Below are positions 1 through 6,869 of a DNA stretch of 10,178 bases, one piece after another. Source of the stretch: Pseudomonadales bacterium (GTDB taxonomy: Bacteria; Pseudomonadota; Gammaproteobacteria; Pseudomonadales; DC-out160); assembly GCA_016765265.1 (NCBI GenBank), contig JAESQG010000512.1, forward strand, positions 1 to 10,178, given 5' to 3'. A model generated the notes under the pieces. That model saw only the letters and a list, made by a program, of their open reading frames with translations. It did not search any database and had not been told where the DNA came from. Position 1 is the stretch's first letter. Each line of letters starts with the position of its first letter. A program made the translations under genes and the position numbers.

Positions 1-454
1 CTGAGGCAAAGTTGACGGAGAGCAGTGAGTAGTAGTGGCCGTTATCTTTTTCTTTTTCTGTATTAACCTGTATATCGAGTGATGTCAGAAATGCTTGGGC
101 GGCAGGATTACCGCTTTCGACTCTTGTGTACAGCGCCTCACAGCCTTGAACTAACTCTAAGCGTTTGATTTCACTTAATAGTTTCCTTCCTATGCCTTGC
201 TGGCGACTCATGTTTCGAACGCAAATTAAACGTATTTCTCTTTCTTTTTCTCCGGTGACGATACTTGCAGCCAACCAACGTCCGTTAAATTGAGCTGCGT
301 AGAGGCAAGTGTTAGGTAGAATAAAATAATCACGAATGGTCGTGAGAGCTTGATCGCCCAGACCTTTAAATTTAGGCGCATCCACATAGATACGCGTTAA
401 ATCATCTTCCAATTCTGCTGGATAAGCATCAAAACGATGCACCATAAGGGGCAT
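1..454 (-). CDS. PanZ-family acetyl-CoA sensor / GNAT-fold protein (C-terminus beyond window)
   Basis: A GNAT-fold protein runs leftward off the window; 151 residues are visible with no stop. Residues 51-66 (LYAAQFNGRWLAASIV) and 79-93, with the acetyl-CoA pyrophosphate-loop motif RQQGIG at 84-89, match from memory the core of E. coli PanZ/PanM (LYAARFN..LLAA...RRRGVG). In E. coli, PanZ binds acetyl-CoA, promotes maturation of aspartate decarboxylase PanD and limits pantothenate synthesis. The N-terminal stretch before the core (about residues 11-48, including DLTRIYVDAP) is longer than in E. coli and resembles the Pseudomonas-type family members. The start at 454 is chosen because AAGGA lies about 10 nt upstream; an internal ATG three codons later is the alternative. 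It diverges from hisB. The cellular role is inferred by homology; a plain GNAT acetyltransferase remains possible. Confidence 0.75.
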   Translation of the reverse strand, partial: MPLMVHRFDAYPAELEDDLTRIYVDAPKFKGLGDQALTTIRDYFILPNTCLYAAQFNGRWLAASIVTGEKEREIRLICVRNMSRQQGIGRKLLSEIKRLELVQGCEALYTRVESGNPAAQAFLTSLDIQVNTEKEKDNGHYYSLLSVNFAS

Positions 455-748
455 ATTAATTACTTCCTTGCCGTTTATCTTCTTACTGAATCCGTTCGCG
501 TTTGACGTTATCACAGCTGGTGGATTGTTGGTATAAGTTTTTGAGAAGACAGTGTTTTGTGGGTTATGGACTAAGCTATACTAATAATGTAAGTGAGCGC
601 TAACACTACTTAAAAGGTATGAATAATGCCGATATAGGTATTTTAAGCCACTGGTTTGTAAGAGGATCTGGGCTTATAATGCCCCGCTTTCTTAGCAGAT
701 CTTGTTAATCTTGTATTTTTAAAATCAAAGCTCCCAGCGGAGAGTGAT
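455..748. promoter_or_regulatory. Divergent intergenic region between panZ-like gene and hisB
   Basis: This 294-bp divergent spacer must hold the promoters for the leftward PanZ-like gene and the rightward his cluster. It contains no credible ORF. Visible elements are an AT-rich stretch with TATACT at 577-582 and a perfect TATAAT at 675-680. I saw no his leader peptide (no run of His codons) and no attenuator hairpin. Confidence 0.5.
652..680 (+). promoter_or_regulatory. Candidate sigma70 promoter for hisB
   Basis: A perfect -10 hexamer TATAAT sits at 675-680, 68 bp before the hisB start. The best -35 at 17-bp spacing is TGGTTT (652-657), a poor match to TTGACA. The call therefore rests on the -10 box and its position. 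Confidence 0.35.
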
Positions 749-1342
749 ATGGCCGAGCGGCAGGCAAAAGTTGAGCGTAATACCCTTGAGACCCAAATTA
801 CGGTATCCATTAATTTGGATGGCAGTGGCCAGGTGAAGTTGAATACCGGGTTGCCATTTTTAGAGCATATGCTAGACCAGGTTGCTCGGCATGGGTTAGT
901 GGATCTGGATATCGTGGCCATAGGTGATTTGCATATTGACGCGCACCACACCGTTGAGGATATTGGTATCACCATCGGGCAGGCCTTGACCCAAGCATGG
1001 GGAGATAAAAAGGGATTGCGCCGTTACGGTCATGCCTATGTTCCCTTGGATGAAGCGCTTTCACGGGTAGTCTTGGATTTGTCGGGGCGTCCCGGTTTAA
1101 CAATGAATTGTAAATTTTGCAGTGGCTCCATTGGCGGTTTCGATACGCAACTGTTTTTTGAGTTTTTCCAAGGGCTTGTGAATCATAGCAATATGACTCT
1201 GCATATTGATAATCTATCGGGTAAGAACTCTCATCATCAGGCCGAAACAATTTTCAAAGCCTTTGGTCGAGCATTGCGTATGGCGGTTGAGGTGGATGAT
1301 CGTATGGGCGACGCTATGCCTTCTACTAAAGGTAGTTTGTAA
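749..1342 (+). CDS. hisB: Imidazoleglycerol-phosphate dehydratase HisB
   Basis: A complete 197-residue monofunctional imidazoleglycerol-phosphate dehydratase (EC 4.2.1.19), which converts IGP to imidazole-acetol phosphate in cytoplasmic histidine synthesis. The two pseudo-repeated metal-binding motifs typical of the family are present: AHHTVED at 65-71 (His66, His67, Glu70) and SHHQAET at 161-167 (His162, His163, Glu166). The C-terminus DRMGDAMPSTKGSL is also characteristic. There is no fused histidinol-phosphatase domain, unlike the bifunctional E. coli enzyme. The length is that of ordinary single-domain HisB. The start at 749 follows a GCGGAGAG ribosome binding site with a short spacer. 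It is the first gene of a hisB-hisH-hisA-hisF cluster; hisH begins about 90 bp downstream. Confidence 0.97.
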   Translation: MAERQAKVERNTLETQITVSINLDGSGQVKLNTGLPFLEHMLDQVARHGLVDLDIVAIGDLHIDAHHTVEDIGITIGQALTQAWGDKKGLRRYGHAYVPLDEALSRVVLDLSGRPGLTMNCKFCSGSIGGFDTQLFFEFFQGLVNHSNMTLHIDNLSGKNSHHQAETIFKAFGRALRMAVEVDDRMGDAMPSTKGSL

Positions 1343-1398
1343 ATAGAGCTTTTAAATAGAGGCTTCTCGTAAATAAAGGCATCTAGTAAATAAAGCGC
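1340..1398 (+). repeat. Four degenerate TAAATARAG repeats in hisB-hisH spacer
   Basis: Four related copies start at 1340 (TAAATAGAGC), 1353 (TAAATAGAGGC), 1370 (TAAATAAAGGC) and 1387 (TAAATAAAGCGC), with spacings of 13, 17 and 17 bp. The first copy includes the hisB stop codon. The spacer appears to have grown by local duplication of the hisB 3' end. No hairpin or promoter function is evident. Confidence 0.6.
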
Positions 1399-1435
1399 CT
1401 TTTAATTTTAAACTTCTTGTGAACTTAATTCTGTG

Positions 1436-2080
1436 ATGAAAACAGTAGCAGTTATCGATTACGGAATGGGAAATCTCCATTCTGCGTCGAAAGCATTGGC
1501 ATTTGTTGCCGATAATATCAAAGTTATGGTGACGGCAAAGCCTGAAGAAATTCTAGCGGCCGATCATGTGGTGTTTCCGGGCGTAGGGGCGATTCGAGAT
1601 TGCGTGGGTGAAATCCGGCGCTCGGGTTTGGCCGAGGTGGTTTTGGAGGCCGCTAAGACCAAGCCGTTTTTAGCAATTTGTGTGGGCATGCAATGTTTGA
1701 TGACACATAGCGAAGAGAATAATGGTGTGGATTGTCTTAATATTTATCCCGGTGAAGTGAAGTACTTCGGTGATAAATTAGAAGATGCCCAAGGCAATAA
1801 ATTGAAAGTACCTCATATGGGGTGGAATCAGGTGTCGCAAACTATCCCTCATCCCCTTTGGAAAGATATTGAGGAGGGTGAACGATTTTATTTTGTGCAC
1901 AGTTATTTTGTCGAGCCTAAACAAAGTTCACTGATCGCTGGCGAAAGTGACTACCCGAACCCTTTCGTTGTTGCTCTAGCTAAAGACAATCAATTCGCAG
2001 TTCAATTTCATCCAGAAAAGAGCCAGAAGTCAGGTTTAACCTTGCTGAAGAATTTTGTCAATTGGGATGGCCAGTCCTAG
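1436..2080 (+). CDS. hisH: Imidazole glycerol phosphate synthase, glutaminase subunit HisH
   Basis: A complete class I glutamine amidotransferase subunit of about 214 residues. It hydrolyses glutamine and channels ammonia to HisF, which forms IGP and AICAR from PRFAR. Family signatures are YGMGNLHSASKAL (9-21), the oxyanion-strand and nucleophile region FLAICVGMQCL with Cys82, VPHMGW (125-130), and the C-terminal QFHPEKSQKSG with catalytic His192 and Glu194. The catalytic triad is intact. A GTG immediately precedes the ATG (1433/1436); ATG is preferred because MKTVAVIDYG is the usual family start. Neither has a recognisable Shine-Dalgarno sequence, which is unusual beside hisB and hisA. The partner hisF lies two genes downstream. 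Confidence 0.96.
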   Translation: MKTVAVIDYGMGNLHSASKALAFVADNIKVMVTAKPEEILAADHVVFPGVGAIRDCVGEIRRSGLAEVVLEAAKTKPFLAICVGMQCLMTHSEENNGVDCLNIYPGEVKYFGDKLEDAQGNKLKVPHMGWNQVSQTIPHPLWKDIEEGERFYFVHSYFVEPKQSSLIAGESDYPNPFVVALAKDNQFAVQFHPEKSQKSGLTLLKNFVNWDGQS

Positions 2081-2110
2081 TGTTCTGGATTCTAGTATTT
2101 AATTAGAAAA

Positions 2111-2114
2111 AAGG
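2111..2114 (+). promoter_or_regulatory. Ribosome binding site of hisA
   Basis: AAGG within an A-rich stretch lies 7 nt before the hisA ATG at 2122 and supports that start. Confidence 0.6.
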
Positions 2115-2121
2115 TAAAAGC

Positions 2122-2856
2122 ATGTTAATTATCCCCGCCATAGATTTAAAAGATGGTAAGTGTGTTCGTTTACGCCAAGGGCGAATGGAAGAATCAACGG
2201 TTTTCTCTGATGATCCTGTATCAATGGCGGCTCATTGGGTAGAGAAGGGCGCTCGGCGTTTGCATTTAGTGGATTTAAACGGGGCGTTTGAAGGTAAGCC
2301 AATTAATGGCGGTATTGTTAAGTCTATTGCAGCAGCGCATCCGAATTTACCGATACAAATTGGCGGTGGTATTCGTGATATAGAGACCATAAAAACCTAT
2401 ATCGATGCGGGTGTGTCTTACGTGATTATCGGTACCAAAGCAGTGAAGGAACCCGATTTTGTAAAGCAGGCCTGTGATGCTTTTCCTGGGCATATCATTG
2501 TTGGGTTAGACGCAAAGGACGGGTGGGTTGCCACTGATGGTTGGGCAGAGGTGTCCAATGTGCAGGTAATCGATATGGCAAAACAGTTTGAAAAAGCAGG
2601 TGTTGAATCCATTGTATATACTGATATTAGTCGTGATGGCATGATGCAAGGAGTCAATGTGGAGGCCACTGTGAAACTTGCTGAAGCCGTTAACATCCCT
2701 ATTATTGCGTCAGGTGGCATTACCAATATTGATGATGTAAAAGCCTTGTGTGATAGCGGATGTAAAGGTATCGCGGGTGCAATCACGGGTCGAGCAATTT
2801 ACGAAGGCACCTTGGAAGTAAAAGCAGCTCAGGAGTTGGCTGATAGTTATCTCTGA
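2122..2856 (+). CDS. hisA: ProFAR isomerase HisA
   Basis: A complete 244-residue (beta-alpha)8-barrel enzyme, 5-ProFAR isomerase (EC 5.3.1.16). It performs the Amadori rearrangement of ProFAR to PRFAR, the substrate of HisH/HisF. The N-terminal IIPAIDLKDGKCVRL carries the catalytic Asp8. The second-half strand IIVGLDAKDG carries Asp130, the other catalytic acid. Phosphate-binding glycine motifs IQIGGGIRD (79-86) and IIASGGI (194-200) lie in the two half-barrels. YTDISRDGMMQG (166-177) is a standard HisA signature and distinguishes it from HisF. The gene follows hisH by about 41 bp with a good AAGG ribosome binding site. Confidence 0.97.
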   Translation: MLIIPAIDLKDGKCVRLRQGRMEESTVFSDDPVSMAAHWVEKGARRLHLVDLNGAFEGKPINGGIVKSIAAAHPNLPIQIGGGIRDIETIKTYIDAGVSYVIIGTKAVKEPDFVKQACDAFPGHIIVGLDAKDGWVATDGWAEVSNVQVIDMAKQFEKAGVESIVYTDISRDGMMQGVNVEATVKLAEAVNIPIIASGGITNIDDVKALCDSGCKGIAGAITGRAIYEGTLEVKAAQELADSYL

Positions 2857-2879
2857 TCAACGGGTTATTTATAATAAAT
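2847..2879 (+). promoter_or_regulatory. Weak candidate internal promoter / AT dyad before hisF
   Basis: The 66-bp hisA-hisF spacer holds a perfect TATAAT at 2870-2875, inside a 13-bp AT-rich dyad (2867-2879). The 17-bp-spaced -35, TTATCT at 2847-2852, matches TTGACA at only three positions. An internal promoter is possible, but AT-rich sequence by chance is equally likely. Confidence 0.2.
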
Positions 2880-2922
2880 TGAGAAAGCGGTGCAGTAAGT
2901 CATAAAAAGGGCGTCGAAAGAA

Positions 2923-3696
2923 ATGGGTTTAGCAAAAAGAATCATCCCTTGTTTAGATGTAGATAAAGGTCGAGTGGTTAAAGGCGTACAATTCGTCGAT
3001 ATTCGTGATGCAGGTGATCCTGTTGAAGTGGCGAAGCGTTATGACGAGCAGGGAGCGGATGAGATTACCTTTCTGGATATTACGGCTAGCCATGAAGGTC
3101 GCGATACCACGGTGAAAACAGTTGAGAAGATTGCCAGTCAAGTATTTATACCTTTAACCGTTGGTGGTGGAATTCGAAAGGTTGAAGATATTCGTGCCAT
3201 GTTAAATGCAGGTGCTGATAAAGTGGGGATTAATACAGCCGCAGTATTTGATCCTGAGTTTGTAAAAGAAGCGTCGGAACGATTTGGTTCTCAATGCATT
3301 GTGGTGGCTATTGATGCTAAAAAGGTGAGTAAACCAGGGGAGTTGGATAAATGGGAGATTTTTACCCATGGGGGTAGAAAGCCAACAGGTATCGATGCGG
3401 TGGAGTGGGCAATAAAAATGGCCGCATACGGAGCGGGAGAGATTCTCCTTACCAGTATGGATCAAGATGGAATGAAAAACGGTTTTGATTTAGGAGTCAC
3501 TAGAGCTATAGGTGATGCAGTGAATATCCCTATAATTGCGTCAGGAGGTGTGGGGAATTTACAGCATTTGGCAGATGGCGTTATTAAAGGGGGAGCAGAT
3601 GCTGTGTTAGCAGCAAGTATTTTTCATTTTGCAGAATATTCTGTGCAAGAAGCGAAAGAGTTTATGGCGGCTCAAGGAATTGAAATGAGACTTTAG
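2923..3696 (+). CDS. hisF: Imidazole glycerol phosphate synthase, cyclase subunit HisF
   Basis: A complete 257-residue (beta-alpha)8-barrel cyclase, the synthase partner of HisH. It uses HisH-derived ammonia to convert PRFAR to IGP and AICAR, and AICAR feeds purine synthesis. The first catalytic acid is Asp12 in IIPCLDVDKGRVVKG and the second is Asp131 in IVVAIDAKK. Half-barrel phosphate sites are LTVGGGIRK (78-86) and IIASGGVGN. The TSMDQDGMKNGFD segment is typical of HisF. The start MGLAKRIIPCLD is one residue longer than in many family members. The Shine-Dalgarno is poor: AAGG lies 12 nt upstream and GAAAG is closer. It is the last gene of the his cluster, followed by a strong terminator. 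Confidence 0.97.
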   Translation: MGLAKRIIPCLDVDKGRVVKGVQFVDIRDAGDPVEVAKRYDEQGADEITFLDITASHEGRDTTVKTVEKIASQVFIPLTVGGGIRKVEDIRAMLNAGADKVGINTAAVFDPEFVKEASERFGSQCIVVAIDAKKVSKPGELDKWEIFTHGGRKPTGIDAVEWAIKMAAYGAGEILLTSMDQDGMKNGFDLGVTRAIGDAVNIPIIASGGVGNLQHLADGVIKGGADAVLAASIFHFAEYSVQEAKEFMAAQGIEMRL

Positions 3697-3763
3697 GCGG
3701 AGTCTTAAATTTGTAAGCCAAAACTGGGAAGCCTTGTCTTAAGAAATTGCAGTTGAAGCGCAT

Positions 3764-3793
3764 AAAAAAAGCCAGATTAAATCTGGCTTTTTT
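3764..3793. terminator. Bidirectional intrinsic terminator after hisF
   Basis: GCCAGAT (3771-3777) pairs with ATCTGGC (3781-3787) across a TAA loop. The stem is extended by an A-run on the left pairing with a T-run on the right (3788-3793). It reads as a Rho-independent terminator on both strands, serving hisF from the left and the convergent PuuD-like gene from the right. Confidence 0.9.
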
Positions 3794-3840
3794 GTCCAAC
3801 TAAATAAAGCAACTGTTCTAGTCCCAGATTAGTAAAAGTC

Positions 3841-4481
3841 TCAGATTAGCGACAGCCCATACATGATAGCTGTTAACCCTAGGCTAGAATGAATAACACC
3901 TTTAACGGTGGTAAGAGGACCCAGTTTTCCGAACAGGCCATTGGCTTCAACCGCCATAATTAGTGCCATAACAACCATAAATCCCACGCCGAGACCAGCC
4001 TCGCCACCTACCGGTGCAGCCGCGCTACCACTTAAATGAGTTGATGCGCCCATGAAAAACAACATGGGGGCAGAGAGTACGGTGTTGGTTCTAGAGGCTA
4101 GCAAGGCTTTAGGTCCTGCCACAGCCGCGTCACCCTCTTCAATGCCGCATACGATTTTTTGCGCAGGCCAAATAATAATCCAAACATTAAGAAACATGAT
4201 TGTGCCCATTAACATGCCGGCCCAAATATAGCCGTTTGCACGATCTAGCATATGGACAAGCAGGCTGCACCGGTGAGGTAAGTGCCCGCAGCGCCCCAGC
4301 GGAACCACCACAAAGCACGCGGCGCTAGCTTTTTAACGGCATCGCCCTTGGCGCTGGGCTCGGCTTCTTTGAAATATTCGCCTTGGACAAAGTTGAAGTA
4401 ATACAACATCCCTATCCAAGTGATACCGAATAGAAAGTGGCCCCAACGAAATATAAATTCAACTAGCGATGATATTTCCAT
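3841..4481 (-). pseudogene. PuuD-like (urate hydroxylase N-terminal family) membrane protein, frame broken
   Basis: Two overlapping leftward frames together encode one multi-helix membrane protein of about 210 residues. Part one (4481 to stop at 4245) starts MEISSLVEFIFRWGHFLFGITWIGMLYYF. This resembles the first helix of PuuD, a membrane urate hydroxylase, and includes the conserved RWGH/ITWIG..YYFNF pattern. Part two (ATG at 4251 to 3841) continues with GYIWAGMLMGTIMFLNVWIIIWP and three further hydrophobic segments, about six helices overall. No cytochrome c CXXCH domain is present, so it is shorter than full PuuD. The frames join if one base is missing near 4251-4265 (minus-strand -1 shift). 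Part-one stop and part-two start overlap as ATGCTAG. The first start is supported by GAGGA upstream. It could be a true pseudogene, a sequencing error, or two coupled ORFs. Urate activity is not established for such short proteins. Confidence 0.7.
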
Positions 4482-4497
4482 AGTGATTTTCCTCACT
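4482..4497 (-). promoter_or_regulatory. Shine-Dalgarno in a small hairpin, PuuD-like gene
   Basis: On the minus strand AGTGA-GGAAAA-TCACT immediately precedes the ATG at 4481. The 5-bp arms enclose the GGA part of the ribosome binding site in the loop. The GAGGA supports the start at 4481. The stem is short and its regulatory meaning uncertain. Confidence 0.4.
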
Positions 4498-4694
4498 GTT
4501 TTAGTGTTCAAGTTTTCCAGTAAATTTGTGCGCTTACAGTATCATTTTATTAACTAAAATCATAATTTGACGGTATCAAATAGGGTGAATTTAAGCGTAT
4601 TGCCTGGTTTTGGCGGATATTGCAGCGAGAACATGGACTGCCCTCTAGTGAAGTTTAATAAAAACTCCACACAATATAGAAGGTATAAGGCACC

Positions 4695-5282
4695 TTAAGG
4701 GGTCAGGTCTTTCGCCAATGTGTCCCTCACTACAGGCCTAACGGCGTTGGCTTCCACCTGGTAGTGGGCATGCTTAACCCCTATTTTGATATCGCTGCCT
4801 TTTAAGATGGCTGATTTCACGGGTTCGGGAAGCTCAAATCGCAGAAAGTGAACGGCAGAAGTTTTATGTTCATTTTCTCTTTCTAGGTCTTCATCAGCGT
4901 AGGGCTGTATTGGTTCGAAACTATCCACCTGAAGCGTTATTTGCCTTTCGATGCCGATTAATTTCCCCAGTTCTCTTTGACGTTGTTCTGGATCGTCATA
5001 CTCAATCATAAAGGTAGCCTTTAGATTTGAGCCGTCAGGAATTAAGGGATTGTAAGCGTCTAACTCTTCTTGGATACCAGCGGCTTCGAATATTTTCTCT
5101 ATTCGCAGCATCTCTTGAACTTGATATTGAATGGTCAGCCTATCTTCAAAATATAATCGACAGTGTTCGCCGAGTTCCACTCGTCTATTCTTCTTGTGAG
5201 CCAGTACCTTGCGGCGAAACTCGTTTCTTTTTTCTGAATAACTTTCCAAAGACCATAAGTCCTGGCGAGTGAGGTTTGACAT
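4695..5282 (-). CDS. DUF3501 family protein
   Basis: A complete 195-residue protein that I recognise as the DUF3501 family, which has no established biochemical function. The N-terminus is basic and helical (TRQDLW..YSEKRNEFRRKVLAHKKNRRVELGEHCRLYFEDRLTI), followed by a helical segment (about 48-69) and a mixed region with IEYDDPEQRQRELGKLIGIE near 93-112. There is a single cysteine (Cys41), so it is unlikely to hold an Fe-S cluster alone. There is no signal peptide or membrane segment, so it is probably cytoplasmic. AGGAG five bases before the ATG at 5282 fixes the start. It lies 42 bp downstream of the Fe-S oxidoreductase and is almost certainly co-transcribed with it. The family is commonly found beside such Fe-S proteins and rubrerythrin, suggesting an accessory role; this is inference. 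Confidence 0.85.
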   Translation of the reverse strand: MSNLTRQDLWSLESYSEKRNEFRRKVLAHKKNRRVELGEHCRLYFEDRLTIQYQVQEMLRIEKIFEAAGIQEELDAYNPLIPDGSNLKATFMIEYDDPEQRQRELGKLIGIERQITLQVDSFEPIQPYADEDLERENEHKTSAVHFLRFELPEPVKSAILKGSDIKIGVKHAHYQVEANAVRPVVRDTLAKDLTP

Positions 5283-5324
5283 GGGGGCTCCTGTACGGGC
5301 TTCGGTTAATGGAGGGTAGTTAAG

Positions 5325-6680
5325 TTATAAGTCGTAAGCGAGCCGTAATAACGTCATCGGGTGCTCAGGTTTTTCCGCATTTTCTGCTAAGGTTGCTAAA
5401 TGATTAGCGGCCATGGGGCAATCACTGGCGAAATAATTTGCTTTTGTTTGTTTCAATTTTTTAACGATGGGCTTCGCTATCTTAACCGCGGAGTCATAGG
5501 TTTCTTTTTTTACTGCATAGGTGCCATCGTGCCCAGAACATCGCTCATGTGTTTGGACGGTGGTGTCGGGTATCAGACTCAGGATATCTCTTGTTTTCAA
5601 TCCAATGTTTTGCACCCGTAAATGACAAGCCACATGATAGCTTATGTCCCCAAGAGAGTTTTTGAACTCGGTATTGAACGCTTGTTTTTTATGGCGAAGA
5701 AATAAATATTCGAATGGGTCAAAAAAAGCCTTTTTCACTTTTTGAACTTGTTCGTCTTCTGGAAACAGCAACGGTAGCTCTTGCTTGTACATGAGTACGC
5801 AGGATGGAATAGGGGCGGTAAGGTCGTAGCCTTGATCGACTAACGCAGCTAGTACCGGGATATTGGCATTCTTGAGTTTTTCAACAGCCTCTAAATCACC
5901 CAATTCCATTTTTGGCATCCCACAGCATTGCTCTTTCGGCACGAGATCGATTTTAATATTGTTGTGAGTGAACACTTTGAAAAAATCTTCACCGATCTCT
6001 GGGCTATTATAATTGCCGTAACAAGTAGCGTAGAGGGCGAGCTTTCCTGTCGTACCATTAACGGCTGTAATCGCTGGATCTTGGTTCTTGGCGTTTGCTC
6101 TAGTATAAGTTGCCACTCGCTTGCGCAAGGTTTTGCTATGGTACTGAGGTACTGGCGCTTTATGGTGGATGCCGGCTATTTTTTCTAAAGACAGGCGAAA
6201 AGCCGGGGTCTGATTTAAGGTATTTACAGTGACGTCCACCACGGGAATGCTCGCTAATTTAGCGACTGCTGTGGTGCTCGATAGCACCTTATCCCGTAAA
6301 GAAGCACCTTCTTTCTTAAAGTTGTTGGCTTTTGATCGTAGCATGAGATGGGGGTAGTCTATATTCCATTCATGGGGCGGCACGTAGGGGCACTTACTCA
6401 TGTAGCACATGTCGCACAAATAGCACTGATCAACTACTTTTGCGTAATCATTTTTATCTATACCGTCCACTTCCAAAGTCTCTGATTCATCTACCAAGTC
6501 GAAGAGGGTAGGGAACGATTGGCACAAACTCACACAACGGCGACAACCATGGCAGACGTCAAAGACACGCTCTAGCTCTTGATTAAGTGACTCTTGGTTA
6601 TAAAATTCGTCGGATTTCCAGTCGATAGGATGGCGAGTGGGTGCTTCTAAACTGCCCTCTTTTGTCGTATCTTTGCCCAT
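5325..6680 (-). CDS. CCG-domain Fe-S oxidoreductase (HdrD/GlpC-like), DUF3501-linked
   Basis: A 451-residue soluble iron-sulfur protein. The N-terminal ferredoxin-like region has two [4Fe-4S] motifs: Cys43-x2-Cys46-x2-Cys49-x3-Cys53 and Cys86-x2-Cys89-x2-Cys92-x4-Cys97-Pro. Two cysteine-rich CCG-type domains follow, as in heterodisulfide reductase HdrB/D and GlpC. The first has Cys220, Cys252-Cys253-Gly and Cys294. The second is reduced: Cys352, Cys381-Ser-Gly in place of CCG, and Cys421. Electron transfer to a quinone-like or disulfide partner is the family theme; the actual substrate is unknown. The start at 6680 (MGKDTTKEG) has AAGG 8 nt upstream. An in-frame TTG at 6758 would extend it by 26 residues but lies against the preceding terminator and is disfavoured. 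Rubrerythrin is upstream and DUF3501 downstream. Confidence 0.9.
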   Translation of the reverse strand: MGKDTTKEGSLEAPTRHPIDWKSDEFYNQESLNQELERVFDVCHGCRRCVSLCQSFPTLFDLVDESETLEVDGIDKNDYAKVVDQCYLCDMCYMSKCPYVPPHEWNIDYPHLMLRSKANNFKKEGASLRDKVLSSTTAVAKLASIPVVDVTVNTLNQTPAFRLSLEKIAGIHHKAPVPQYHSKTLRKRVATYTRANAKNQDPAITAVNGTTGKLALYATCYGNYNSPEIGEDFFKVFTHNNIKIDLVPKEQCCGMPKMELGDLEAVEKLKNANIPVLAALVDQGYDLTAPIPSCVLMYKQELPLLFPEDEQVQKVKKAFFDPFEYLFLRHKKQAFNTEFKNSLGDISYHVACHLRVQNIGLKTRDILSLIPDTTVQTHERCSGHDGTYAVKKETYDSAVKIAKPIVKKLKQTKANYFASDCPMAANHLATLAENAEKPEHPMTLLRLAYDL

Positions 6681-6758
6681 TGAAGGTACCTTGCGAAGTT
6701 TATTTTGGTTAAAATTGTTTTGATCGGTTTTAATCCAGCTTGTATCGCAGAATAACAA

Positions 6759-6794
6759 AAAACAAACCCCTTATCATTGTAAGGGGTTTGTTTT
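6759..6794 (-). terminator. Intrinsic terminator between rubrerythrin and Fe-S gene
   Basis: A perfect 15-bp stem (6759-6773 with 6780-6794; CAAACCCCTTA core) with a 6-nt loop TCATTG. On the minus strand it is followed by a T-rich tract, so it should end or attenuate transcripts from rubrerythrin. The A/T symmetry also allows activity on the plus strand. Confidence 0.88.
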
Positions 6795-6869
6795 ATATAT
6801 AGGCGCTTAATACTGAGTTAATCACTGTAGTGGAGACAGTATTGGCATCAGCTTAAATCACCAGTGATC

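Noticed and set aside
643..1250. Minus-strand ORFs opposite hisB
   Set aside because: They lie antisense within a complete conserved hisB gene and have no recognisable domain.
2418..3465. Minus-strand ORFs opposite hisA and hisF
   Set aside because: Shadows of conserved barrel genes, with low-complexity translations and no ribosome binding sites.
4245..4270. Programmed -1 frameshift in the PuuD-like gene
   Set aside because: No X-XXY-YYZ slippery heptamer and no evident downstream pseudoknot; a simple indel is more economical.
6681..6758. TTG start adding 26 residues to the Fe-S protein
   Set aside because: The TTG abuts the terminator stem and lacks a ribosome binding site, whereas the ATG at 6680 has AAGG at proper spacing.
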